Counted from the first letter of the stretch, positions 1 to 5,814 are shown. The stretch is DNA of 6,274 nt from Gammaproteobacteria bacterium (GCA_030618475.1 JAUXDG010000170.1:1-6274); one strand, 5' to 3'. Translations and numbers: made by a program. The notes: generated by a model not told the origin, from the letters alone.

Positions 1-573
1 TGCAGCACCCGCCCATTCCGAAACTTCCGGGATAAAGTCCTCTTTCTTCCAGCCAAACAGGCCGACGGTCATCTGGCAGGCCACCAGCTTTACTTCTGCA
101 TCAATGCACAGCTCACGCAGTTCCGGAATGGTAGCGATACCGTTGTTCTTCACAGTCTTCTTCATCAAGGTCGTTGCCAGTGACTCAAAGCCCGGCACAC
201 CGGCCATCAGCAGGTTGGGCATATTCCACTCAATCCCCTGGAACCATTGTGGTCCAAAGGGCATTTTCATGGGCATGGCGGGATTGCCCAGCGGACTGAT
301 ATTCGGCTTCAGGTCTTTCTTCAGCAACGCCAGCCCGTAAAAAGTAAAGAACAGGGTGGCATCCCAGCCCAGTGCGGCGGCGGTTGATGCAAGGATGAAG
401 GGTGGATAAGCCCAGTCCAGCGTGCCCTTGGTGACCATGATGGAAAGCCTGGGAGTCTTGCCGCTCTCCTGTTGTGCCATTTTCTCTGCAAAGCGCTGGT
501 CGAACCACACCTTCAGTTCGTCCGCCGACATTTCTGCAAGAGTTTTCCCTGAAACATCATTCATCGCAACCAT
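1..573 (-). CDS. dsrE2: DsrE2-like sulfur-carrier protein, 3' end cut by the window edge
   Basis: 191 codons are open from the ATG at 573 to the window edge, so only the last residues should be missing. The core from about residue 43 reads like the DsrE/DsrF/DrsH-like (DsrE2) family: MVTKGTLDWAYPPFILAS at 46-63, a hydrophobic stretch at about 59-84 that could contact the membrane, SPLGNPAMPMKMPFG at 93-107, and VACQMTVGLFGW at 164-175. Two cysteines, C156 and C166, are ten residues apart, as I recall for the conserved pair of DsrE2A. In sulfur oxidisers DsrE2 is encoded with rhodanese and TusA and is thought to pass persulfide sulfur between cytoplasmic carriers; those partners are not visible here and could lie beyond the left edge. 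The first 40 residues are a charged, probably helical extension that I do not recognise. The start is supported by TAGAGG at 585-580, 6 nt upstream. The family call is firm; the exact subtype is less so. Confidence 0.85.
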   Translation of the reverse strand, partial: MVAMNDVSGKTLAEMSADELKVWFDQRFAEKMAQQESGKTPRLSIMVTKGTLDWAYPPFILASTAAALGWDATLFFTFYGLALLKKDLKPNISPLGNPAMPMKMPFGPQWFQGIEWNMPNLLMAGVPGFESLATTLMKKTVKNNGIATIPELRELCIDAEVKLVACQMTVGLFGWKKEDFIPEVSEWAGAA

Positions 574-579
574 GGTTAA

Positions 580-585
580 CCTCTA
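580..585 (-). promoter_or_regulatory. Ribosome binding site of the dsrE2-like gene
   Basis: Read on the minus strand this is TAGAGG, 6 nt before the ATG at 573. It favours that start over the second in-frame ATG at 564, for which the spacing would be 15 nt. Confidence 0.55.
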
Positions 586-678
586 AATCACGCGCTGGAC
601 AGCCATGTGCCAGCAAACCATAAAGAATCATCGCCAGTCATCCCACACGGATCTCCCTGACACAACAGAATCTACTTT

Positions 679-696
679 ACATGCTAAACATGCTAA
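679..696. repeat. Perfect tandem 9-bp repeat upstream of dsrE2
   Basis: ACATGCTAA occurs twice back to back (679-687 and 688-696); on the minus strand it reads TTAGCATGT twice. It lies between the tRNA 3' end (711) and the dsrE2-like start (573), where a promoter for that gene would be expected. On the minus strand a weak -35/-10 pair can be drawn over it (TTAGCA, 16 nt, TAGATT). The repeat could be a binding site for a regulator or chance; no known operator was recognised. The rest of the gap (574-710) shows no gene and no convincing terminator. Confidence 0.5.
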
Positions 697-710
697 CTTA
701 TTGAATCTTA

Positions 711-786
711 TGGTGCCGGAAAGAGGAGTCGAACCCCCGACCTTCTCATTACGAGTGAGCTGCTCTACCGACTGAGCTATTCCGGC
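711..786 (-). tRNA. tRNA-Thr, anticodon CGT
   Basis: The 76-nt minus-strand sequence folds as a full cloverleaf. The acceptor stem is GCCGGAA/TTCCGGC with discriminator A and an encoded CCA end (713-711). The D stem is GCTC/GAGC. The anticodon arm is GCTCA-CTCGTAA-TGAGA, placing CGT at positions 34-36, so it reads ACG threonine codons. The T loop is TTCGACT on a 5-bp stem with G-U pairs. The G27/A43 mismatch at the end of the anticodon stem is also present in E. coli thrW, whose sequence this closely resembles. No clear promoter was found in the 157-nt gap upstream (787-943), and no canonical U-tract terminator follows it. No attachment-site duplication or integrase gene is visible beside it. 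Confidence 0.97.
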
Positions 787-866
787 GATGTTATAAGCAG
801 CAAGGTACAGAACTTATTTGTCTGTTGTCTTGCCGTCGCAGCGCAAAGCTGCAAGGAACACGGATG

Positions 867-890
867 TTACCGGTAATTTACGCAATTTAC
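867..890. repeat. Palindrome TTACCGGTAA joined to a 9-bp direct repeat
   Basis: The 10-bp perfect palindrome TTACCGGTAA (867-876) runs into two copies of AATTTAC (875-881 and 884-890) with a 9-nt period. It lies in the gap between the Fur-family stop (944) and the tRNA 5' end (786), 80-100 nt upstream of the tRNA, which is far for a core promoter but possible for an upstream site. A hairpin GCAGC-GCAAA-GCTGC also lies in this gap (838-852), without a T-run on either strand. No function is assigned. Confidence 0.35.
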
Positions 891-943
891 ACCCTGCAAA
901 AAATCTGAACTCCCCGCTCAATCCGGAAAGATTTCCCGGTCTG

Positions 944-1426
944 CTACTGCGACTTGTGACGTACCCTGATAATGACCTCCACGCCATCAATCACACTACC
1001 CTCGGGAGCATCTGGCAGTTGATCGACGGGGATCTTGCTGGGATCAATATCTGACAGTTCACCCGTGTCGATATTATAAAAATGATGGTGTCGACTGTTG
1101 TTGGTGTCGTAGAACACACGACTGGGGTCAACATTCACTTCGCGGAGAATTCCTTTGTGCGCGAACAGTCCCAGTGTGTTGTAGACCGTCGCCTTGGAGA
1201 CCCGGCTGCCGGTAGCATTGACCAGTTCCAGCACCTGATCGGCGCTCAGATGCTGATCACGCACCAGTAACAGCTGGGCAATCTGCAAACGTTGCTGGGT
1301 GGGCAGGATGTCATAGTCCCGCAAACGCCGGGCGGCTTCCTCTTCGCCCAGTACCGGCATAACGGTGGGATGGCTCATCCTGCCACTATACGCCGCCATT
1401 TCAGACAAAGTCCAGATGCTCAACAT
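944..1426 (-). CDS. Fur-family transcriptional regulator, Irr/PerR-like, without cysteines
   Basis: 160 residues from the ATG at 1426. The winged-helix DNA-binding part spans about residues 28-100, with the recognition region VSKATVYNTLGLFAHKGIL at 77-95, typical of Fur proteins. The dimerisation domain follows with the metal-site motif YDTNNSRHHHFYNIDTGEL (106-124). There is no cysteine anywhere, so the CxxC structural zinc sites of Fur, Zur and classical PerR are absent. HHHFY followed by PEGSVIDGVEVIIRVR near the C-terminus resembles the Irr branch, which in rhizobia responds to haem or iron status; that sensing role is only inferred here. The start codon lies inside the thiO stop (ATGTTGA shared), suggesting translational coupling, but no strong Shine-Dalgarno precedes it. 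ATGs at 1399 (residue 10) and 1378 (residue 17, giving 144 aa) are alternatives that fit the usual family length better. Confidence 0.92.
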   Translation of the reverse strand: MLSIWTLSEMAAYSGRMSHPTVMPVLGEEEAARRLRDYDILPTQQRLQIAQLLLVRDQHLSADQVLELVNATGSRVSKATVYNTLGLFAHKGILREVNVDPSRVFYDTNNSRHHHFYNIDTGELSDIDPSKIPVDQLPDAPEGSVIDGVEVIIRVRHKSQ

Positions 1427-2529
1427 GGTTCACTTTTTAACCTGTTTTCAGGAAGATAGGGCTGAGGATCAAGATCAGGCGAACGCCCTGACAACTGATC
1501 CGCCAACAGCCGGGCGGTGGCCGGCCCAAGCACGACGCCATTGCGAAAATGACCGGCGTTGATAAACAGGTTGGCTATTTCAGGGTGCGGCCCCGTCATC
1601 GGGATACCATCCGGACTGCCGGGCCGCAGGCCGGCCCAATGTTGCACGATTGGCTGCGCGGCCAGATCGGGAATCAGTTCGAAGGCAGATTGCTTCAGAT
1701 CCTGCAGGCCCTGTTGCGTGGTTTGCTTCTCGAATCCCACATACTCCAGGGTACTGCCGACCAGTACGTGACCATCACGGCGTGGAATGACGTAGCGCCC
1801 TTTGTATAAGGTAATGCGCGAAACCAGTCCTGGCGGCCCCTTGAACAGAATCATTTGCCCGCGCACCGGTTCGATCGGCAACGTAAGGCCGGTAGATTCC
1901 AGCAGCCCTGTCGTCCAGGCGCCGCTTGCGACGATAAAATAATCGGCGCTGATCTCAGCTTCAGGAGTACGAACGGCTTTGACCCGACCAGCCTCTATCT
2001 TCCAGCCCTGCGCCGGGGATTGCGAACGGATTTCGACACCCCTGTTTTCCAACGTGACGCGCAGTGATTGCGCCAGGCGCGGATTGCGCACCTGGGCAAC
2101 CTCTGGTAACCAGGCGACAGACTCAGGTATCAGTCCAAGCCGGGGTTCCAGCTGCTGCGCACTGACGCCATCCAGCCATTCCAGATGGGCCCCGAAGCGC
2201 GTTACCCATCGCTGTGCCGCATCCCTGTCTTCGACATCGGCAATCAGCAGCCCGGACAGGGTCCATTGCGGATCGATACCGGACTCCCCTTCAAGACGCT
2301 GGCACAGATCCGGATAATAACGTTGACTCCAGCGCGCCAGCTCACTGACCGGATCCGGGTAGCGCCACGGATACAGGGGTGACAGTATCCCGCCACCGGC
2401 CCAGGATGATTCACGCGCCGGCTGACCACGCTCCAGGATGGTGACCTGCATACCCCTTGCCGCGAGCTCCTGCGCTGTCAGCATACCGATCAGGCCGGCA
2501 CCCACAACGACACAGTCAGCCATTGCCAT
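1420..2529 (-). CDS. thiO: FAD-dependent glycine oxidase ThiO
   Basis: 369 residues, the same length as Bacillus subtilis glycine oxidase. ThiO oxidises glycine with O2 to the imine (dehydroglycine), which is used with the sulfur carrier ThiS by ThiG to build the thiazole of thiamine; it is a soluble flavoenzyme of the DAO family. The N-terminal Rossmann motif GAGLIG (10-15) is followed by the ribose-binding acidic residue E33. Other family marks are WAGGGILSP (43-51), RGQM (223-226), YVIPRRDGHVLVGSTLE (246-262), GLRPGSPDGIPMTGP (300-314) and GHFRNGVVLGP (326-336). Y246, R302 and R329 sit at the same numbers as the substrate-binding residues known in the B. subtilis enzyme. The ATG at 2529 has a weak AGAG about 6 nt upstream; an ATG at 2523 is possible. 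It begins 26 nt after the stop of the upstream pilin-like gene. No other thiamine gene is present, but thiO next to minor pilin genes is also seen in Pseudomonas. Confidence 0.93.
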   Translation of the reverse strand: MAMADCVVVGAGLIGMLTAQELAARGMQVTILERGQPARESSWAGGGILSPLYPWRYPDPVSELARWSQRYYPDLCQRLEGESGIDPQWTLSGLLIADVEDRDAAQRWVTRFGAHLEWLDGVSAQQLEPRLGLIPESVAWLPEVAQVRNPRLAQSLRVTLENRGVEIRSQSPAQGWKIEAGRVKAVRTPEAEISADYFIVASGAWTTGLLESTGLTLPIEPVRGQMILFKGPPGLVSRITLYKGRYVIPRRDGHVLVGSTLEYVGFEKQTTQQGLQDLKQSAFELIPDLAAQPIVQHWAGLRPGSPDGIPMTGPHPEIANLFINAGHFRNGVVLGPATARLLADQLSGRSPDLDPQPYLPENRLKSEPC

Positions 2530-2555
2530 TTCGCTCTATGACGTGGAAAGCACGA

Positions 2556-2963
2556 CTATCGCCGCCAGCAATCGGGGCCCGCGTAAGTTTCGCGGTGATC
2601 AGGACCATCGACTCCGATCGCGAAGACCCCGCAGCGGTCAGACTGTTGAACACCCACTGGCTGCGCGAGCACCAGAAAAGCAGCAGCATCAGCATGTTCA
2701 ACACGCAAGCGGTAATAACCATCGGGTGATTCCGGCGAAGACCAGCCCAGGGCGTCAAGATCCTGTGTATAGCGGGGCTTGCCGGCACGCCATCGTTCCT
2801 GGGCAAGCTGAACCTGCACCAGTGCAGCCATGGCATCACTACGCCGTGATTTGGCAACCAGCCCACTGAAGGAAGGAACGGTAATGGTGGCGAGTATCGC
2901 AACAATAGCCAGTGTTATCAGTAATTCGAGTAGAGTAAAAGCCGGGGTGCACGGTCTATCCAT
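2556..2963 (-). CDS. Type IV pilin-like (PilE-type) minor pilin with an Ala|Phe cleavage site
   Basis: 135 residues. The class III prepilin N-terminus is PAFTLLELL at 7-15: cleavage would fall after A8, leaving F at +1 and the conserved glutamate at +5. The hydrophobic helix runs to about residue 29 and ends in the usual VPSF. Glycine is the normal residue at -1; alanine is less common but tolerated by some prepilin peptidases. The globular part ends with a cysteine pair (C111 and C132) and CW near the C-terminus, as in the PilE family and as in the pilE at the right end of this window. The start is fixed by a strong AAAGGAG 7 nt upstream. It is divergent from fimT across a 112-nt gap and probably heads a transcript that continues into thiO. 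It may be a pilus priming subunit or a tip component; the exact role cannot be read from sequence. Confidence 0.88.
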   Translation of the reverse strand: MDRPCTPAFTLLELLITLAIVAILATITVPSFSGLVAKSRRSDAMAALVQVQLAQERWRAGKPRYTQDLDALGWSSPESPDGYYRLRVEHADAAAFLVLAQPVGVQQSDRCGVFAIGVDGPDHRETYAGPDCWRR

Positions 2964-2970
2964 GAGGCAA

Positions 2971-2977
2971 CTCCTTT
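2971..2977 (-). promoter_or_regulatory. Strong ribosome binding site of the pilin-like gene
   Basis: AAAGGAG on the minus strand, 7 nt before the ATG at 2963. It decides the start: the frame is open further upstream to 3188, but an extension would put about 75 unrelated residues before the prepilin leader. Confidence 0.85.
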
Positions 2978-2993
2978 TGCCGGACCATAACGA

Positions 2994-3017
2994 AAAGGCG
3001 ATCATCCTTGCGCCTTT
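2994..3017. promoter_or_regulatory. Perfect inverted repeat AAAGGCG-N10-CGCCTTT, possible operator
   Basis: Two 7-bp arms (2994-3000 and 3011-3017) are separated by 10 nt in the gap between the divergent pilin genes. The right arm overlaps the candidate plus-strand -35 (3008-3013). For the opposite promoter the repeat would lie in the start of the transcript, where it could form a stem-loop. The dyad spacing, centre to centre about 17 nt, would suit a dimeric regulator. No known consensus was recognised. Confidence 0.45.
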
Positions 3018-3035
3018 CACAATCCCGACTATACT
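3008..3035 (+). promoter_or_regulatory. Candidate sigma-70 promoter of the fimT-pilWXV operon
   Basis: TTGCGC (3008-3013), a 16-nt spacer, then TATACT (3030-3035), which matches the -10 consensus at 5 of 6 positions. Transcription would begin near 3042, about 34 nt before the fimT ATG. The -35 is weak (3 of 6), so an activator may be involved. Confidence 0.45.
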
Positions 3036-3056
3036 TTGCGCGACAACAGGGAACAA
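3028..3056 (-). promoter_or_regulatory. Candidate divergent promoter for the pilin-like gene and thiO
   Basis: On the minus strand TTGTTC (3056-3051), a 17-nt spacer and TATAGT (3033-3028) form a sigma-70-like pair with a 5 of 6 match at -10. The -10 overlaps that of the plus-strand promoter within the palindrome AGTATAC/GACTATACT region, so polymerase could load in only one direction at a time. Confidence 0.4.
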
Positions 3057-3075
3057 GTTGCACTGGAGCCTGATC

Positions 3076-3615
3076 ATGGAAGATACAGGGCATTCCGGTT
3101 TTACGCTTCTGGAACTACTGGTGACTTTGGCACTGGTCGGCTCACTGGTCGGTCTGGCCGTACCGGCAATGGGTCGATTTCTGGACACCGCACGCCTGCG
3201 TTCAGCGACTGAAGCCTTCTCCCAGGAACTTCAACAGGCGCGAAACCACGCATTAGCTCATCAACAGAGCGTTTATTTTTCGCTATCCGTAGCTGCAGAC
3301 CGATGGTGTTACGGCTGGAGCGAACTCGCAGCCTGTGACTGCAATACGGGCGATTCCGAGGCAACGGCCTGCCGCACGGGCAGCGCTAGCCAGCAGCGGA
3401 TTCATCGCCGGCTCAGTACGGATTTTCCTTCAGTCGCGCTGAACACAACACGGCCTGCGGCTTTGCGAACCCTGCATTTCTCGCCGCTGCGCGGAACCGC
3501 CAGCGCTGACTCATTTGCGCTGCACAACGGCGCAGGCGAGCTACACGTGATTGTCAGCCCGCTCGGGCGGGTACGCATCTGTTCAACAGACGGCCGAGGC
3601 TACGCCGTATGCTGA
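3076..3615 (+). CDS. fimT: GspH/FimT-family minor pseudopilin
   Basis: 179 residues. The leader MEDTGHSG precedes the cleavage site G8|F9, with the +5 glutamate at E13 in FTLLELLVTL. The hydrophobic helix (9-30) is followed by an amphipathic part with EAFSQELQQARNHAL (46-60), typical of FimT/FimU/GspH. The globular domain (about 65-179) shows the family's WCYGW (77-81), CDC (87-89) and a C-terminal region with SPLGRVRICSTDGRG (161-175) ending in cysteine. The six cysteines suggest disulfides formed in the periplasm. In Pseudomonas the FimU member joins the PilVWXE set that primes pilus assembly; here it is first in the operon. GGAG at 3065-3068, 7 nt upstream, selects the ATG at 3076 over the open frame further upstream. 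Whether FimT or FimU is the better name cannot be decided. Confidence 0.9.
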   Translation: MEDTGHSGFTLLELLVTLALVGSLVGLAVPAMGRFLDTARLRSATEAFSQELQQARNHALAHQQSVYFSLSVAADRWCYGWSELAACDCNTGDSEATACRTGSASQQRIHRRLSTDFPSVALNTTRPAALRTLHFSPLRGTASADSFALHNGAGELHVIVSPLGRVRICSTDGRGYAVC

Positions 3616-4340
3616 TTCACCATCATAAACAGCGCGGCGTCACACTGGTGGAGTTGATGATTGCCGGTGTTATCGCCCTGATTGCCCTGTCTGCTGTGCT
3701 AACGGTATACAGTGCCAGCGCACGGCACAGCACCGAACTCCTGCAACAGGCTCACTTGCACCAGCAGCTTCATGCTCTGATGCATCTGATCGGCCGTGAC
3801 CTTAAACGCGCCGGCTACTGGCATTTTGACCCCGCTTTGCGGGCAGCAAGCGATAATCCGTTTCAAAATTCCGCGAATCAGATACGCATTCAGGCCTATG
3901 CCGGACAAAGCCCGGATTCCTGCATTCTGTTTTCCTATGACCTGGATCAGGACGGCCTTGTCGGGACCGGAGCGTGTGATGCGACAGATTGTGCAGACGA
4001 TACCGACGACGACAATGTCGAGCAGTTCGGATTTCGACTTCGCGGTGTACGGGTGCAGTCGCGTTATGGCGGCTCAGGCCTGGAATGCGAAAGCGGTTAC
4101 TGGCAAACGGTGAACGATCCGGCGATGGAAATCACCCGGCTTCAGTTCACTCAGCATTCCAGCTGCCTGAACCTGCTGGAGGCTGGTCGGGAATGCACGC
4201 CGGAGTCGCCCCGGCTGATACAACGCGCCCTGGAGATTCAGCTCAGTGGACAACTGCGTAACAAGCCGCACACCAATACGGCAATCGCCCAATGGGTAAG
4301 AATTCGCAATGACCAACTCAGGGACGGAAAAGGATGGTAA
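3609..4340 (+). CDS. pilW: PilW-type minor pilin
   Basis: 243 residues, with the start overlapping the fimT stop by 7 nt (ATGCTGA); GAGG at 3596-3599 serves as a ribosome site. The prepilin leader MLIHHHKQRG is cleaved before V11 (valine rather than phenylalanine at +1), with the +5 glutamate at E15 in VTLVELMIAG. The helix is followed by a long amphipathic segment to about residue 60 and by IGRDLKRAGYW (61-71), a strong PilW mark. SCILFSYDLDQDG (104-116) and FGFRLRGVRVQSR (140-152) are also family-like. DxDxDG at 111-116 followed by an aspartate-rich stretch to 135 resembles a calcium loop. Cysteines occur at 105, 123, 128, 160, 186 and 196. It is expected to work with PilX, PilV and FimT as a type IVa pilus initiation subunit exported through the inner membrane and processed by PilD. 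Confidence 0.92.
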   Translation: MLIHHHKQRGVTLVELMIAGVIALIALSAVLTVYSASARHSTELLQQAHLHQQLHALMHLIGRDLKRAGYWHFDPALRAASDNPFQNSANQIRIQAYAGQSPDSCILFSYDLDQDGLVGTGACDATDCADDTDDDNVEQFGFRLRGVRVQSRYGGSGLECESGYWQTVNDPAMEITRLQFTQHSSCLNLLEAGRECTPESPRLIQRALEIQLSGQLRNKPHTNTAIAQWVRIRNDQLRDGKGW

Positions 4341-5404
4341 AGCTGTTAAAACCGGGGCGGGACGACCAGGCAGGTGCCGCAACGTTGCTCATTGCGCTGG
4401 TACTGATGATGTCGATCACCATCGTAACACTGGCCGTGGCACGCACACTGCTGGTGGAGCAGCGCATGGCCAATAACGATAACTGGAACACCCGCCTGTC
4501 CTATCAGGCTGAGGCCGGGCTGGCGGAAGGGATTGCCTACCTGACCCGCGCTATGCAGGCGATATCATGGCAGCAGGCAACGGACAATAACACCCTGATT
4601 GATAAAATGACTGTAGATTCCGCCGGGCCGGACATTCATACCGATGTGGTTTTCAGCCGGCCGGCAGACTCGGATCAATACATCTCCATACAGGTAACAT
4701 CGAGCAGAGATGACGGTTCAACACTTCAAGCAGGCGTCAGCCAGACTGTGCGGCCATTGTCGGTACTGACGCCATTGGCCGAATCGGCACCACCGCTGAT
4801 ACTCAACGGTTGCCTGACATCCATACCGATCAGCTTCGATATTCGCCCCCTGAATACCGACTCTGATCAGGCGGGCGATTCCGTCTGGCTCAACGGGGAC
4901 AGACCATGCTCCACACTGCACCTGATCGACACCCATAACGGGCATATACAGACAAAAATAACAGAGGATGACTTATGGCCGCTCATATTTTCGGTCAGTA
5001 GAGAGGAGTTCAATTCACTGGCAACAGAACGAAGCGCGCTTGCGGATAACGATCGCAATTACTGGCTTGCACAGGATAGCGACCTGAACTCAGGTCGCTG
5101 GAACCGGGGCATGGGCAGTGCAGACAGGCCTGTTGCCCTGTATTTCTCAGCGGCGATTGGCTGCCCTGAATTTTCAGACGGTGTCCGCCTGTACGGCGTT
5201 GTTTTTATCGACACGGACTGCCCCGAACCAATCGTTGACACTGGCTTTGAAGTCTTCGGCACACTGATCGTCAACGGCAACCTGAATACAGGCGATACAA
5301 AGCTGCGCCTCAATCATATTCAGCTTGCGGACAGGCAGCAAACCCGGCTTCAGTTCCCGGTATTGCGCAGCGTCCCGGTAGCGGGCACATGGAAGGATTT
5401 TTAA
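4334..5404 (+). CDS. pilX: Long PilX-type minor pilin
   Basis: 356 residues, starting inside the pilW stop (ATGGTAA, 7 nt shared), with GGGACGG and AAAAGG just upstream. The N-terminus QAGAATLLIALVLMM (12-26) is the PilX_N type: cleavage would be after G14, and there is no glutamate at +5, as in other PilX and GspK-like subunits, where the lack of E5 is thought to suit a tip position. RTLLVEQRMANN (37-48) and SYQAEAGLAEGIAYL (56-70) are further PilX marks. The protein is much longer than P. aeruginosa PilX (about 195 aa). The added C-terminal region (about 155-335) has a mixed beta-like pattern ending in LYGVVFIDTDCP and VFGTLIVNGNL (286-317), found in long PilX-like proteins and perhaps a beta-rich adhesive or surface-exposed domain (inference). 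Cysteines at 160, 192, 277 and 296 could form two disulfides. Confidence 0.88.
   Translation: MVKLLKPGRDDQAGAATLLIALVLMMSITIVTLAVARTLLVEQRMANNDNWNTRLSYQAEAGLAEGIAYLTRAMQAISWQQATDNNTLIDKMTVDSAGPDIHTDVVFSRPADSDQYISIQVTSSRDDGSTLQAGVSQTVRPLSVLTPLAESAPPLILNGCLTSIPISFDIRPLNTDSDQAGDSVWLNGDRPCSTLHLIDTHNGHIQTKITEDDLWPLIFSVSREEFNSLATERSALADNDRNYWLAQDSDLNSGRWNRGMGSADRPVALYFSAAIGCPEFSDGVRLYGVVFIDTDCPEPIVDTGFEVFGTLIVNGNLNTGDTKLRLNHIQLADRQQTRLQFPVLRSVPVAGTWKDF
5391..5397 (+). promoter_or_regulatory. Ribosome binding site of pilV
   Basis: GGAAGGA lies in the last codons of pilX, 9 nt before the ATG at 5407. It argues for that start and against the ATG at 5389, which lies upstream of it and has no such site. 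Confidence 0.6.
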
Positions 5405-5406
5405 CT

Positions 5407-5814
5407 ATGGAAAACAGACATCGCGGCTTCACCCTGATCGAGGCAATGGTCACGGTGGTGGTACTCAGTATTGGCCTGCTCGGGCTGGCGCAACTTCAGG
5501 CACGACTCTGGTCGGCTTCAGGCGACCTGCACTCGAGCGACGAAGCCTATCTGCTGGCAAGCAACACGCTGGAAAAATCCGTCATAGCACAGATAATTGC
5601 CGCCGATCTCATTGCCAATACCACTGCACAGATCACCGGTTCGGCAACAGTGTTCGCTGTCGATCTATCGCTGACGGAGCAGCAGCAACTGGCCGAAGCC
5701 ACTGTAAGTGTCGAATGGGAGCATCAGAGTGGATTACGCTCGCTGGCGCTGCAGACCACGATTTACACGAACGCCCACGCATCCGATAACCGCTTGTTGT
5801 TAGCGGTGGACTGA
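5407..5814 (+). CDS. pilV: PilV-type minor pilin
   Basis: 135 residues from the ATG at 5407, 2 nt after the pilX stop. The leader MENRHRG is cleaved before F8, and FTLIEAMVTVVVLSIGLLGLAQLQ (given in parts: FTLIEAMV at 8-15, SIGLLGLAQLQ at 21-31) is a clear PilV/PilV-like helix with the +5 glutamate at E12. The rest is a small globular domain with no cysteine at all, unlike its neighbours. A start at 5389 would add six residues to the leader but lacks a ribosome site. The role is as a core minor pilin with PilW, PilX, FimU and PilE. In Pseudomonas pilV lies before pilW; here it is last in the operon, facing pilE tail to tail. Confidence 0.9.
   Translation: MENRHRGFTLIEAMVTVVVLSIGLLGLAQLQARLWSASGDLHSSDEAYLLASNTLEKSVIAQIIAADLIANTTAQITGSATVFAVDLSLTEQQQLAEATVSVEWEHQSGLRSLALQTTIYTNAHASDNRLLLAVD

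Noticed and set aside
230..508. Open frame of 92 codons on the minus strand
   Set aside because: It lies inside the dsrE2-like gene in another frame; the dsrE2 frame carries clear family motifs and this one shows none.
711..786. tRNA-Thr as an integration site of a mobile element
   Set aside because: No integrase gene and no repeat of the tRNA 3' end were found in the window, and the neighbours look like ordinary chromosomal genes.
782..800. TATAAC just upstream of the tRNA as its -10 box
   Set aside because: It ends only three bases before the mature 5' end, so transcription would begin inside the tRNA, and no -35 lies at a fitting distance.
922..938. Hairpin CCGGAAA...TTTCCCGG as terminator after the Fur-family gene
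   Set aside because: The stem has a bulge, the loop is very small and no T-run follows directly on the minus strand; the nearest T-run is about 20 nt further on.
2964..2985. Sigma-54 promoter for the pilin-like gene, as used by some pilA genes
   Set aside because: The GG and GC pairs found here are not spaced by 10 nt and they coincide with the ribosome site.
2830..3075. Upstream extension of the fimT frame
   Set aside because: The frame is open to 2830 but the extra residues overlap the divergent pilin gene and its control region; the prepilin leader and GGAG site place the start at 3076.
2964..3188. Upstream extension of the 2963-2556 pilin frame to 3188
   Set aside because: It would add 75 residues before a prepilin leader and overlap fimT; the AAAGGAG at 2977-2971 fixes the start at 2963.
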